64,000 nucleotides of DNA, from positions 1 to 64,000 of the forward strand of contig NZ_BNAD01000014.1 of assembly GCF_014653115.1 (NCBI RefSeq), in the 5' to 3' direction. Source of the DNA: Nocardioides flavus (ex Wang et al. 2016). Its GTDB lineage: Bacteria > Actinomycetota > Actinomycetes > Propionibacteriales > Nocardioidaceae. The notes under the pieces are model-generated. The model was given only the letters and a program-made list of their open reading frames with translations. It ran no database searches and was not told where the DNA came from. Position 1 is the stretch's first letter. The number at the start of each line of letters is the position of its first letter. Positions 8,202-17,351 of this stretch are shown here, piece after piece. A program made the translations under genes and the position numbers.

Positions 8202-9620
8202 TCAACCGACAGCGCCCTCCATCTGCAGCTCGATGAGGCGGTTGAGCTCGAGGGCGTACTCCATCGGGAGCTCCTTGGCGATCGGCTCGACGAAGCCGCG
8301 CACGATCATCGCCATGGCCTCGTCCTCCTCCATGCCGCGCGACATGAGGTAGAAGAGCTGGTCGTCGGAGACCTTGGAGACGCTGGCCTCGTGGCCCATC
8401 GACACGTCGTCCTCGCGGATGTCGACGTAGGGGTAGGTGTCGCTGCGGCTGATCTGGTCGACCAGGAGCGCGTCGCACAGCACGTTGGACTTCGAGCCGT
8501 GCGCGCCCTCGTTGACCTGGATCAGGCCGCGGTAGGACGTACGGCCGCCGCCGCGGGCCACCGACTTGCTCAGGATGGACGAGGACGTGTGGGGGGCGGC
8601 GTGCACCATCTTCGCGCCGGCGTCCTGGTGCTGGCCCTCGCCCGCGAAGGCGATCGACAGCGTCTCGCCCTTGGCGTGCTCGCCCATGAGGTAGACCGCG
8701 GGGTACTTCATGGTCACCTTGGAGCCGATGTTGCCGTCGACCCACTCCATGGTCGCCCCGGCCTCGCACGTGGCGCGCTTGGTGACGAGGTTGTAGACGT
8801 TGTTGGACCAGTTCTGGATGGTCGTGTAGCGCACGCGGGCGCCCTTCTTGACGACGATCTCCACGACCGCGGAGTGCAGCGAGTCGGAGGAGTAGATCGG
8901 CGCGGTGCAGCCCTCGACGTAGTGCACGTACGAGTCCTCGTCGGCGATGATCAGCGTCCGCTCGAACTGGCCCATGTTCTCGGTGTTGATCCGGAAGTAG
9001 GCCTGGAGCGGGATGTCGACGTGGACTCCCTTGGGCACGTAGATGAACGAGCCGCCCGACCACACCGACGTGTTGAGCGCGGCGAACTTGTTGTCGCCGA
9101 CCGGGATGACGGTGCCGAAGTACTCCTTGAAGAGGTCCTCGTGCTCCTTCAGCGCGGTGTCGGTGTCGACGAAGATGACGCCCTTCTCCTCGAGGTCCTC
9201 GCGGATCGAGTGGTAGACGACCTCGGACTCGTACTGGGCGGCCACGCCGGCGACGAGACGCTGCTTCTCCGCCTCCGGGATGCCGAGCTTGTCGTAGGTG
9301 TTCTTGATGTCCTCGGGCAGGTCCTCCCACGAGGTGGCCTGCTTCTCGCTGGAGCGCACGAAGTACTTGATGTTGTCGAAGTCGATCGTCGACAGGTCCG
9401 AGCCCCAGGTCGGCATCGGCTTGCGGTGGAAGAGCTTGAGGCCCTTCAGCCGCAGGTCGAGCATCCACTGCGGCTCGGACTTCTTGGAGGAGATGTCGCG
9501 CACGACGTCCTCGTTGAGCCCACGCTTGGCAGCGGCACCCGCCGTGTCGGAGTCGGCCCAGCCGAACTCGTACTTGCCGATGCCCTTGAGCTCCGGGTTG
9601 AGTTCTTCGATGGAGGTCAT
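8202..9620 (-). CDS. sufB: SufB: Fe-S scaffold subunit
   Basis: 472 residues, the scaffold protein that receives sulfur and iron. Recognisable blocks are [40 protein letters not shown], the [17 protein letters not shown] stretch holding the conserved cysteine, and [20 protein letters not shown] at the C terminus. It has no intein, which is often found in mycobacterial SufB. AAGGAG lies seven bases upstream of the ATG at 9620, and the ATG overlaps the sufR stop (ATGA), so sufR and sufB are coupled. The longer frame upstream of 9620 is inside sufR and was rejected. Confidence 0.96.
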   Translation of the reverse strand: MTSIEELNPELKGIGKYEFGWADSDTAGAAAKRGLNEDVVRDISSKKSEPQWMLDLRLKGLKLFHRKPMPTWGSDLSTIDFDNIKYFVRSSEKQATSWEDLPEDIKNTYDKLGIPEAEKQRLVAGVAAQYESEVVYHSIREDLEEKGVIFVDTDTALKEHEDLFKEYFGTVIPVGDNKFAALNTSVWSGGSFIYVPKGVHVDIPLQAYFRINTENMGQFERTLIIADEDSYVHYVEGCTAPIYSSDSLHSAVVEIVVKKGARVRYTTIQNWSNNVYNLVTKRATCEAGATMEWVDGNIGSKVTMKYPAVYLMGEHAKGETLSIAFAGEGQHQDAGAKMVHAAPHTSSSILSKSVARGGGRTSYRGLIQVNEGAHGSKSNVLCDALLVDQISRSDTYPYVDIREDDVSMGHEASVSKVSDDQLFYLMSRGMEEDEAMAMIVRGFVEPIAKELPMEYALELNRLIELQMEGAVG

Positions 9621-10312
9621 GCCTTCTCCTTTTTCGGGGTCTGGGGGATGCAGGTCGTGCAGACGCCGTCGCCGTGGGCGATCGTCGCCAGCCGCTGGAC
9701 GTGGGTGCCGAGCACCGCGCCGATGGCCTCGGTCTCGGCCTCGCAGAGCTGCGGGAACTCGTGGGCGACGTGGGAGACCGGGCAGTGCTGCTGGCACAGC
9801 TGCTCCCCCACGCTGATGCCGTTGACGGGGGCGAGGTCGCGCACCGACGCGGCGTAGCCGTTCTGGGTGAAGACCTTCGCCAGTGCCTCGGCCGGGGTCA
9901 GGTCGGGGTCGACCTCCAGCACCGCGGCGTAGTCGCGCTCGACGAACGCGACGCGGCGCCGGGCGAACTCCACGACCGCCTCCTCGCCCTGGGTCTCGGC
10001 GAGGAACCGCAGAGCCTGGACGGCGAGGTCGTCGTACTGCTGGTCGAAGCTGTCGCGGCCGGCCTCGGTCAGGGCGAAGATCCGGGCCGGGCGACCGCGG
10101 CCGCGGGTGCCGTAGACCTTCTGCTCGCGCGACTCCACGACGCCCTCGGAGACGAGGTGGTCGAGGTGGCGACGTACGGCGGCCGGGGTCAGGTCGAGGC
10201 GTCGGGCGAGGTCGGCTGCGGTCGAGGGACCGTTCTCCAGGATCGTGCGCGCCACGCGGTCACGCGTGGGGGCGTCACCGTCCAGGGTCGCAGCCGTCCG
10301 GATGAATTCCAC
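9617..10312 (-). CDS. sufR: SufR: Fe-S-sensing repressor of the SUF operon
   Basis: 231 residues. The N terminus (about residues 15-75) is a winged helix-turn-helix of ArsR/MarR-like type ([21 protein letters not shown], then the wing [13 protein letters not shown]). The C-terminal half carries the cluster ligands C173 and C177 (LCQQHC) and C190 (FPQLCEA), the same spacing as in mycobacterial SufR, and two more cysteines (C218, C221) near the end. Holo-SufR represses the operon and loss of its 4Fe-4S cluster derepresses it. It begins with GTG at 10312; the start codon lies within the proposed operator, which suggests autoregulation. Confidence 0.93.
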   Translation of the reverse strand: MEFIRTAATLDGDAPTRDRVARTILENGPSTAADLARRLDLTPAAVRRHLDHLVSEGVVESREQKVYGTRGRGRPARIFALTEAGRDSFDQQYDDLAVQALRFLAETQGEEAVVEFARRRVAFVERDYAAVLEVDPDLTPAEALAKVFTQNGYAASVRDLAPVNGISVGEQLCQQHCPVSHVAHEFPQLCEAETEAIGAVLGTHVQRLATIAHGDGVCTTCIPQTPKKEKA

Positions 10313-10352
10313 AACGACAGTGTGACGTTATTGCGGTTCACGGTTCAAGCAA
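10309..10352 (-). promoter_or_regulatory. SUF operon promoter with SufR-type operator
   Basis: Read on the minus strand, TTGCTT (10352-10347) and TAACGT (10330-10325), 16 bases apart, form a plausible sigma-A promoter. Immediately downstream, 10323-10309 reads ACACT-N5-TGTGG and overlaps the GTG start codon of sufR. This differs by one base from the ACACT-N5-TGTGA site that I recall as the reported mycobacterial SufR operator. A 7-bp tandem repeat (CGGTTCA twice, 10334-10347) fills the spacer. The operator call is by similarity to that remembered motif. Confidence 0.6.
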
Positions 10353-10401
10353 GGGTCACCTAAGTCACGCGCGGGCGCTCGATGCGCTCGCCCCTCGGTG
10401 C

Positions 10402-11226
10402 TCAGTCGGCCGTACGGGCGCGGAACGTGCGGATCGCCAGCGGGGCGACGACGGCGGTGATCAGGATGATCCACCCGATGGTGAACGGGATCGGGTGGTG
10501 CATCGGGAACGCCGCCCCCTCGGCCAGCGGCTGGTCGTTGCCCCAGAGCTCGCGGACCGCCTGGGTCAGCGACGAGATGGGGTTCCACTCGGCGATGAGG
10601 CGCAGGAACGTGGGCATCCGGTCGGTGGGTGCGAACGTGTTGGCGAGGAACGTGATCGGGAACATGGTGGCGAACATGACGCCGTTGACGGCCTCGACGG
10701 AGCGCATCGCCGACCCGACCCAGATGCCGACCCAGATCATTGCGAAGCCCCACCCGAGGAGCAGGAGGTAACCGAGGGCAGCCTCGAAGACTCCTGTGTG
10801 GATCCGCCAGCCGATCACCAGCCCCGTCAGCGACATCACGACGAGGCCGATCGAGGCGTGGGCCAGGCTGGAGATGCTGCGCCCGACCAGCACCGCCGCG
10901 GCGTTGATGGGCAGGGAGCGCATCCGGTCGACGATGCCCTTGTCGAGGTCGGCGGTGAGCCCGACTGCGACGATGAAGGACGCGAACGCCACCGTCTGCG
11001 CCATGATCCCGGCGAGCAGGAAGGCGCGATAGCCGGCCGGGGTGGCGACGTCGATGGACGAGCCGAAGACGTAGGCGAACAGCAGCACGAACATGACCGG
11101 CTGGATCGTGACGTCCATCAGCATCTCGGGCATGCGCTGGATGTGGAGGAAGTTGCGCCGGGCGATGGCCCAGGACTGCGCCAGCAGCCCGGTCGTGCGG
11201 ATCTCGGGTCGCTCGAGCGTGGTCAT
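10402..11226 (-). CDS. DrrB-like ABC-2 transporter permease
   Basis: 274 residues with six predicted membrane segments and the ABC-2 fold: an amphipathic N terminus with RRNFLHIQRMPEM, then PVMFVLLFAYVFGS, AGIMAQTVAFASFI, GLVVMSLTGLVIGW, FMIWVG-like and a last segment WIILITAVVAPLAI. The D-x-x-x-G-x-x-x-R-x-R-x-L-P sequence at LDKGIVDRMRSLPI is the typical DrrB cytoplasmic loop motif. It would form the export channel for a hydrophobic compound (family members export daunorubicin). Its ATG overlaps the stop of the ATPase gene (ATGA), but that ATPase is frameshifted, so the pair may be inactive. Confidence 0.85.
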   Translation of the reverse strand: MTTLERPEIRTTGLLAQSWAIARRNFLHIQRMPEMLMDVTIQPVMFVLLFAYVFGSSIDVATPAGYRAFLLAGIMAQTVAFASFIVAVGLTADLDKGIVDRMRSLPINAAAVLVGRSISSLAHASIGLVVMSLTGLVIGWRIHTGVFEAALGYLLLLGWGFAMIWVGIWVGSAMRSVEAVNGVMFATMFPITFLANTFAPTDRMPTFLRLIAEWNPISSLTQAVRELWGNDQPLAEGAAFPMHHPIPFTIGWIILITAVVAPLAIRTFRARTAD

Positions 11227-12235
11227 CGCGTCTCCCCGGTCATCGTGTCCGAGCGGGCAGCGAGGTGGCCGCCGCCCTCCGCGTCGTCGAGTCGCTCCTC
11301 GGCGCGGTGGCCGGTGAGGTGGAGGAAGACGTCGTCGAGGCTCGGTCGCTTGAGCCCGATGTCGTCGAGCACGATCCCGCTCTCGTCGAAGATGCCCGCG
11401 ACGCGGGTCATGTGCCCCAGCCCCTCGGCGGGGGCGGTCAGCTGCCGTGCACCGGCGTCGACGTGCACCTCGCGCACGTGCGGCATCAGGAGCGCTTCGG
11501 CCGCGGCGAGGTCCGCGGCGTGCGAGACGGTGACCACCAGCGCCGCGGCGCCCGACTGGTCCTTGAGCTGCAACGGCGTGCCCTCGGCGATGACGGTGCC
11601 GCGGTCGATCACCACGACGTTGTCGGCGAGCTGGTCGGCCTCCTCGAGGTATTGCGTCGTCAGCAGCAGCGTCGTGCCGTCGGCGACCAGCTCCCGCAGC
11701 ACCTCCCAGAGCTCGACACGCGAGCGCGGGTCGAGCCCGGTGGTCGGCTCGTCGAGGAACAGCACGGGCGGCGTGGCGACCAGGCTCACCGCGAGGTCGA
11801 GGCGGCGCCGCATGCCGCCGGAGTAGGTCTCGGCCGTGCGGTCGCCGGCGTCGGCGAGGGAGAACCGCTCGAGCAGGTCGTCGCTCGCACGCCTGACATA
11901 GGCGGCGTCGAGGCCGTAGAGGCTGCCGATGAGGCGGAGGTTCTCCCGCCCCGTCAGCAGCTCGTCGACCGTCGCCGCCTGCCGGTCAGGCCCATGCTGC
12001 GCCGCACCGCCGCAGGCTCGGCCACGATGTCGTGGCCCGCGACGCGTCCGGTGCCGGCAGTGGGCCTCGTCAGCGTGGTCATCATGCGCACCGTGGTGGT
12101 CTTGCCGGCGCCGTTGGGCCCGAGCAGGCCGAGCACCGAGCCCTCCGGGACCTCGAAGGACACGCCCGCGACGGCGACCGTCTCGCCGAAGTGCTTGACG
12201 AGACCGTCGGCCTCGATCGCTGGAGCTCGAGTCAT
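11223..12235 (-). pseudogene. DrrA-like ABC transporter ATPase, broken by a one-base frameshift
   Basis: Two minus-strand frames together make one normal DrrA-type ATPase of about 337 residues. The first, from the ATG at 12235, carries HFGETVAVAGVSFEVPEGS and Walker A (LGPNGAGKTTT) as far as RSMGLTG. The second carries DELLTGRENLRLIGSLYGLD, the signature TYSGGMRRRLDLA, Walker B ([13 protein letters not shown]) and the GLKRPSLDDVFLHLTG tail. The frames meet near 11980/11981, where one C is missing. Restoring it turns the codons after ATG GGC CTG ACC GGC into CAG GCG GCG ACG, giving MGLTGQAATVDELL. Either the gene is a pseudogene or this is a sequencing error in a GC-rich run. TAGCGT lies seven bases before the ATG (leaderless start). 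Confidence 0.85.
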
Positions 12236-12293
12236 GGCGACCACGCTAGCCGCGGGGACCGACAACGGCTCCTGGATTTCCTCGTTCTGCGCG

Positions 12294-12327
12294 CCGGCGG
12301 GCGTGGCCCCAGGACCACGCCCGCCGG
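12294..12327 (-). terminator. Hairpin terminator after the subtilase gene
   Basis: A perfect 13-bp stem (12294-12306 pairing with 12315-12327) with an 8-base loop lies 28 bases beyond the stop of the subtilase gene. The stem is GC-rich and there is no T-run, as is common in Actinobacteria. It also insulates the transporter gene downstream. Confidence 0.75.
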
Positions 12328-12354
12328 TCGATCACTCTGTGCGACGTCCCGCGG

Positions 12355-15300
12355 TCAGGGCACGTCCACGTAGACGTACGTCGGAGCGAGCGCACCGTCG
12401 TACGACAGCCGGCCGAGGTAGCGGCCCTGCGCCAGCCCGGACCAGACGGCGTCGAACGTCGTCGACTGCCCCTGGACGACCGGCACCGGGTCGGGGCTGG
12501 CCCCGAAGGAGCCGAGACCGCCGGCCGTGGGCACCGTGTACTGGTCGTAGCGGTAGTCGATGCTCGACGCCCCCGGTGCTGCGCTGTAGCCGTCGAGCAC
12601 CGCGACGTAGGTCGCCGCCGCGGGGGCGTTGAGCGTGACGGACTCGTCGGCCGAGCCGGTCGCGGACAGGCCCACCAACGTGCGGGTGTCGTTGGCGTTG
12701 ACCCGGTAGACGTACAGGTCCAGGTCCGCCGCGTCGTCGGCCGCGTCGAGGTCGAACCTCACCACGGCCGTGCCGGCCGGGACGGCGACCGGTCGCTCCA
12801 CGACCTCGGCGACGGCCAGGGTGGCGGTCTCCGTGGTCGCCTTGGCGAGACCCGCCGGGACGACGTCCTGCTCACCGGTGAAGCCGGCCGTGATCGTCAC
12901 CGGCACGCTGCCCGAGGCACCCGTCCCGCGCAGCGTCGCGGGCGCGGAGACCGACACCGGGCGCAGCGCGACCGGCATCCGGACCGTGGTCGGGCCGGTC
13001 AGCGTGGCGAAGCCGGTCGAGAACGTCCGCAGCGGCGCGTCCGTCCGGGTGAAGGTGAACGAGACCGTGGCGGAGTCACCCTCGGCGAGGGTGATCGACG
13101 GCTTGTCGATCGCGACGTCGAATCCGGGCACCGACGCCGCGACGTCCCACGTGCCGGCCTGGACCGCGGTGAACGTGCGGGCGATGGTGACGCTCGCGGT
13201 GACCTGCCCCTTGGCCATCGACGGGATGTTGAGGTCGGTGGCCGCCATCGGCTCGACGCCGGGCAGGTCGAATCCCTGGCCCTCGAAGAAGCTCAGCCAC
13301 TCGTCCTCGCCCGAGGTGACCACCAGGCCCGGGTCGAAGAACTTCGTCGGGTCGACGTGACCGGCACCCTGGTTGAACGGGTTGCGGTCGGGCGAGCCGT
13401 CGGCCTTCTTGAGGTCGTAGGCCGTGGTCATCATGGCCGACTTGACCGCCATCGGGCTCCACTCCGGGTTGACCCCCAGGATGAAGGCCGCGAGGCCCGC
13501 GACGTGCGGGCTCGACATCGAGGTGCCGGAGTAGAGGTCGAAGTCACGACCGTTACCGGACGGCGGCGCCACTGCGGCCAGCACGCTGACGCCGGGAGCC
13601 GAGATGTCGGGCTTGATCACGTCGGAGGCGTTGGCGACGGCCGGGCCGCGTGAGGAGAAGCCGGCGACCTGCGGCACCGGGGTGGTGCTTCCACCGGTCG
13701 TGTCGCCCAGGACGATGCCCGCCGTCGCAGCGGTGCCCGCCGAGGTGACGTACGCCTTGATCGCGTCGCCTGCCGCCTTGTCGACGTGGACCGACGGGAC
13801 GGAGTGGAAGTCGGCGTCGAGGCTCTGACCCGGACCCGTGTTGGCGAGCACCATCCCGACACCGCCGGCCTGCTCGACCGCGGCGCTCTTGGCGACGCGG
13901 TCGTAGACGCCGCGGTCGCAGACGACGATGGTGCCCTGCGCCTTGGCGGGGTCGAGGCTGCCCGGGGCGCAGAGGTCCACCTCGGTCGCCGGGACGCCGG
14001 CAGCGCCGACCGCCGAGCTGTCGACCAGCCTGGTGCCCTCGGCGACGCCCGTCGAGGCGATGGAGGCGCCCTTGTACTTCTGGCCGTTGCCCAGGACGAC
14101 GGTGTTCTCGTACGTCACGTGGGTCGAGGCCGCGACCGTGGTCACCCACGGGCTGTTGTGCGCGACGGTCGAGGCGGTCGGGCCGCTGTTGCCGGCAGAC
14201 GCGGCCACGAAGACGTCGGCCGCGGCAGCGCCGAGGAAGGCGAACTCCACGGCGTCGACGACCGTGCTGGTCGCGCCCGAGATGGAGAAGTTGATGACGT
14301 CGACGCCGTCGGCGATCGCGTCGTCGACCGCCGCGAGGGTCGAGGAGGTGTAGCACCCGCCCGTGTTGGGGTTGGTGTCGTTCCAGCAGACCTTGTAGGC
14401 AGCGACCTTGGCCGCGGGCGCCATGCCGCTGACGTTGCCGAACTCTCGGCCCTCGACGCTGGCCGGGACGCCGTTGTTGCCCGCCGCCGTGCTGGCGGTG
14501 TGCGACCCGTGGCCGTCGCCGTCACGCGTCGAGATGAACTCGGCGCCGTCGCGCTGCTGCGGCGGGACGCTGTCGAGGAAGGCGTCGGGGTAGTAGCGAG
14601 CGCCGACCAGCTTGCTGTTGCAGTCGTCGGCCGTCCACTTCTCGCCCGGCTGGCAGACGCCACGGAAGACCGACCCGTCGGCCTTCGTCATGTAGGTCGT
14701 GTTGCCGCGGCGGTAGAGGTCGAACGGACCCGTGGGGTTGCGGTCGACCTTCCGACCGCTGAAGGAGCCGGACTCGGGCCAGATGCCGGAGTCGAGGACA
14801 CCCACGACGACACCGGCACCGGCCTGGTCGACGCCACCGCGCTGGGCCCACTGGCCGTTCGCCCCGGACAGGCCGAGGAACTCGGGCGAGGCGTAGGTGT
14901 CGAGGGAGAAGGCCTGGTCCTTGACGACCATGAGGACGTCACGGGTCTCGGCCAGCTCGGTGGCCTGCCGGCCGGTCAGGCGCGCGGTGAAGGAGCTCGC
15001 CGCCAGGGTGGAGCGGGTCATCACCTCCGCGCCGACGTCGGCAGCGAGGCGGTTCTGGCGCCTGGTCAGGTAGGCCGAGTAGTCGGCGACCCGCGCGGAG
15101 CGGGCGTCGAAGGACCTGCCCTTGGTCGCGGCGGTGGCGCGCAACCCGGCGACGCCGCCGTCGTAGCGCGTCGCGCCGGGGTCCCTGAGCACCACGACGT
15201 AGCGCCCGGGCCCGAGGTTCGAGGCCTTCGTGGGCGGCGCGGGGCTCGTCCCGCTCTCGCCGGGGGCCGCGGCGGCGTTCGGCACGCCGGCGGCGAGACC

Positions 15301-15372
15301 GCACACCACGGCGGCCGTCGTGAGGAGGGCGAGGCCGCGTCGCGCGCCCCGCCCGATGTAGTGGATGGACAC
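12355..15372 (-). CDS. Secreted subtilisin-like (S8) serine protease with PA domain
   Basis: About 1005 residues from the GTG at 15372; an ATG at 15390 would add six residues. The GTG is preferred because GGGAGAAG lies eight bases before it, while the ATG has its GGAG directly adjacent. Counting from the ATG: signal peptide to about residue 42 (LALLTTAAVVCGLAAG), inhibitor I9 propeptide about 60-160, catalytic D200 (GVLDSGIWPES), H294 (GDGHGSHTAS), oxyanion N401 (SAGNSGP) and S624 (SGTSMSSPHVAG). A protease-associated domain (about 425-570) is inserted between His and Ser. After about residue 680 come fibronectin-like and PPC-like beta domains. The protease is probably released to degrade external protein. 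It stands alone, followed by a strong hairpin. Confidence 0.93.
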   Translation of the reverse strand: MSIHYIGRGARRGLALLTTAAVVCGLAAGVPNAAAAPGESGTSPAPPTKASNLGPGRYVVVLRDPGATRYDGGVAGLRATAATKGRSFDARSARVADYSAYLTRRQNRLAADVGAEVMTRSTLAASSFTARLTGRQATELAETRDVLMVVKDQAFSLDTYASPEFLGLSGANGQWAQRGGVDQAGAGVVVGVLDSGIWPESGSFSGRKVDRNPTGPFDLYRRGNTTYMTKADGSVFRGVCQPGEKWTADDCNSKLVGARYYPDAFLDSVPPQQRDGAEFISTRDGDGHGSHTASTAAGNNGVPASVEGREFGNVSGMAPAAKVAAYKVCWNDTNPNTGGCYTSSTLAAVDDAIADGVDVINFSISGATSTVVDAVEFAFLGAAAADVFVAASAGNSGPTASTVAHNSPWVTTVAASTHVTYENTVVLGNGQKYKGASIASTGVAEGTRLVDSSAVGAAGVPATEVDLCAPGSLDPAKAQGTIVVCDRGVYDRVAKSAAVEQAGGVGMVLANTGPGQSLDADFHSVPSVHVDKAAGDAIKAYVTSAGTAATAGIVLGDTTGGSTTPVPQVAGFSSRGPAVANASDVIKPDISAPGVSVLAAVAPPSGNGRDFDLYSGTSMSSPHVAGLAAFILGVNPEWSPMAVKSAMMTTAYDLKKADGSPDRNPFNQGAGHVDPTKFFDPGLVVTSGEDEWLSFFEGQGFDLPGVEPMAATDLNIPSMAKGQVTASVTIARTFTAVQAGTWDVAASVPGFDVAIDKPSITLAEGDSATVSFTFTRTDAPLRTFSTGFATLTGPTTVRMPVALRPVSVSAPATLRGTGASGSVPVTITAGFTGEQDVVPAGLAKATTETATLAVAEVVERPVAVPAGTAVVRFDLDAADDAADLDLYVYRVNANDTRTLVGLSATGSADESVTLNAPAAATYVAVLDGYSAAPGASSIDYRYDQYTVPTAGGLGSFGASPDPVPVVQGQSTTFDAVWSGLAQGRYLGRLSYDGALAPTYVYVDVP

Positions 15373-15597
15373 GCGATTCTTCTCCCTCATCTCCGAGCAG
15401 CCGGGTCCGCGACCCGACCGGCTCGCACCGCGGCCGGATCACGACCTCGGGACGAGCCCCCTCACCAAAAGCCATGGCGGGGCGTCAGTCAAGGGATTCC
15501 TGCCGGCATTTTGTCCACGTGTGCGCGCAGCCCCCCTCCTGGGTGGGCTCAGGCCCCGGGCGAGGACCTCGGCGTCGTCGCCCCACGGCCCGCTCCC

Positions 15598-15603
15598 TAG
15601 ACT
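15598..15603 (+). promoter_or_regulatory. -10 element of a leaderless promoter for the ABC ATPase gene
   Basis: TAGACT lies exactly six bases before the GTG at 15610, so the transcript should begin at the start codon. The 15373-15597 stretch is otherwise gene-free and must also hold the subtilase promoter; TTGACT on the minus strand near 15495 is one candidate for its -35. Confidence 0.6.
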
Positions 15604-15609
15604 GGTGGC

Positions 15610-16548
15610 GTGTCAGTCGCCGCGCCAGCCGTCGAGATCGACGGCCTGGTGATGGCCTACGGAGACAAGGTCGCGGTCGACGGACTGTCCCTCGACGTCG
15701 CCCGCGGGTCGATCACCGCGGTCCTCGGCCCCAACGGTGCCGGCAAGACGACGACGCTGGAGACCTGCGAGGGCTTCCGGGCGCCGCAGCAGGGCACCGT
15801 ACGGGTGCTGGGCCTCGATCCCCAGCGCGACCGCACCGCGCTGCTCCCCCGCATCGGTGTGATGCTGCAGGACGGCGGGGCGTGGAGCGGGGTGCGGGCG
15901 GTCGAGATGCTCGAGCACATGGCCACCCTGCACGCGCACCCGCTCGACACCGCGATGCTCGTCGCGCGCCTCGGCCTCGGCGACTGCGGCCGTACGCCCT
16001 ACCGCCGGCTGTCCGGCGGGCAGCGCCAGCGCCTGGGCCTGGCCGTGGCCCTGGTCGGGCGCCCGGAGCTCGTCTTCGTCGACGAGCCGACCGCCGGGAT
16101 GGACCCGCAGGCCCGCCGTACGACGTGGGAGCTGCTGGAGGAGGTCCGTGAGGACGGAGTGACCGTCGTGCTCACCACCCACCACATGGACGAGGCCGAG
16201 CACCTCGCCGACCAGATCCACATCATCGACCGCGGCACCGCCATCGCGAGCGGCACGCCCGCGGAGCTCACCCGCGGGGGCCGGTCGGCCACGATCCGGC
16301 TCGTCGTCAACCGTCCCTTCCCCGACGGCGCCCCCGAGTCGCTGCGCGCCGACCTCGGTCCGCAGACGGAGGTGCGCCAGCTCGACGAGGTCAGCATGCT
16401 CATCCACGGACCCGCCGACGCCTCGACCCTGGGACGGGTCTCGCGCTGGTGCGAGGAGCACGGCGTGCTGCCCCAGACGCTCAACCTGGGCCAGCGCACG
16501 CTCGAGGACGTCTTCCTCGAGCTCACCGGGCGGGAGCTGGCACCGTGA
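15610..16548 (+). CDS. ABC transporter ATP-binding protein (DrrA/CcmA family)
   Basis: 312 residues. Walker A is LGPNGAGKTTT, the Q-loop MLQDGG, the signature RLSGGQRQRLGLA, Walker B LVFVDEPTAGMD and the H-loop LTTHHMDEAEHLAD. The C-terminal extension ends with QRTLEDVFLELTGRE, as in drug/lipid exporters of the DrrA type. It works with the permease that follows (GTGA overlap), and both precede ctaA. This ABC pair next to ctaA is a recurring actinobacterial arrangement, so it may serve cytochrome-oxidase or haem-linked export; that is inference. GTG start chosen because of the leaderless -10 six bases upstream. Confidence 0.9.
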   Translation: MSVAAPAVEIDGLVMAYGDKVAVDGLSLDVARGSITAVLGPNGAGKTTTLETCEGFRAPQQGTVRVLGLDPQRDRTALLPRIGVMLQDGGAWSGVRAVEMLEHMATLHAHPLDTAMLVARLGLGDCGRTPYRRLSGGQRQRLGLAVALVGRPELVFVDEPTAGMDPQARRTTWELLEEVREDGVTVVLTTHHMDEAEHLADQIHIIDRGTAIASGTPAELTRGGRSATIRLVVNRPFPDGAPESLRADLGPQTEVRQLDEVSMLIHGPADASTLGRVSRWCEEHGVLPQTLNLGQRTLEDVFLELTGRELAP

Positions 16549-17351
16549 CCGCACCCCGTACGAGCACGGCCCCCGCGACCTTCACCCCCGCACCCGGCAG
16601 CGCGCCGCTGGCCCGGATGGTGCTGGCGCAGGCGCGGATGGAGTCGCGGCTGATGCTGCGCAACGGCGAGCAGCTCCTGCTCGCCCTGGTGATCCCGGTG
16701 ATCGTGCTGGTGGGCGGCGTGGTCGCGGCGGGGCGCCTCGGCAGCTCCCTCGGCGAGCGGGCGGCGGTCGACGTCCTGACCCCGGGCGTCCTCGCCCTGG
16801 CCGTGATGTCGACGGCGTTCACCTCGGTGGCCATCGCCACTGGCTTCGAGCGCCGCTACGGCGTGATCAAGCTCCTCGGCGCCTCCCCCCTGCCGCGGCA
16901 CGGCCTCCTGCTGGGCAAGGCGCTGGCCCTGCTCGCGGTCGTCGCCGTCCAGCTCGTCGTGCTGGTCGGCGTCGGACTGCTGCTGGGCTGGGAGCCCGCC
17001 CTCGCGCACCCGGTCCGTACGGCGGTCGGCGTCGTGCTCTCCGTGGCGCTCGGCACGGCGGCGTTCGCCGCCCTCGGCCTCTTCGTCGCCGGCGTGCTGC
17101 GCGCCGAGGCGACCCTGGCGCTGGCCAACCTCGTCTACCTGCTCCTCATGGCGGGTGGCGGTGTCGTGCTGCCGACCAGCACGTACGGATCCGCCGGCAC
17201 CCTGATCCAGTGGTTGCCCTCCGGTGCGCTGGGCGAGGCCGTGCGCGGCGCGCTCGTGGACGCACAGATCGACGGCCGTGCGTTGGTCGTGCTCGCCGCC
17301 TGGGCGGTGCTCGGCACGCTGCTCACGGCCCGGACCTTCAGGTGGGAATGA
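16545..17351 (+). CDS. ABC-2 type transporter permease
   Basis: 268 residues with six membrane segments (LLLALVIPVIVLVGGVVAAG, GVLALAVMSTAFTSVAI, AVVAVQLVVLVGVGLLLGW, VVLSVALGTAAFAALGLFVA, LANLVYLLLMAGGGVVLP, ALVVLAAWAVLGTLL, each under 20 residues as quoted). The loop after segment two contains the conserved RYGVIKLLGASPLPR, the ABC-2 R-x-x-x-x-K-x-L-x-x-[ST]P-x-x motif. It begins with GTG overlapping the ATPase stop (GTGA) and ends overlapping the ctaA start (ATGA), so the three genes form one translational unit. Confidence 0.88.
   Translation: MTAPRTSTAPATFTPAPGSAPLARMVLAQARMESRLMLRNGEQLLLALVIPVIVLVGGVVAAGRLGSSLGERAAVDVLTPGVLALAVMSTAFTSVAIATGFERRYGVIKLLGASPLPRHGLLLGKALALLAVVAVQLVVLVGVGLLLGWEPALAHPVRTAVGVVLSVALGTAAFAALGLFVAGVLRAEATLALANLVYLLLMAGGGVVLPTSTYGSAGTLIQWLPSGALGEAVRGALVDAQIDGRALVVLAAWAVLGTLLTARTFRWE

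Noticed and set aside
7737..9857. Open frame of about 706 codons on the plus strand over sufB-sufD
   Set aside because: A composition shadow of sufB and sufD; its translation is low-complexity valine, aspartate and arginine.
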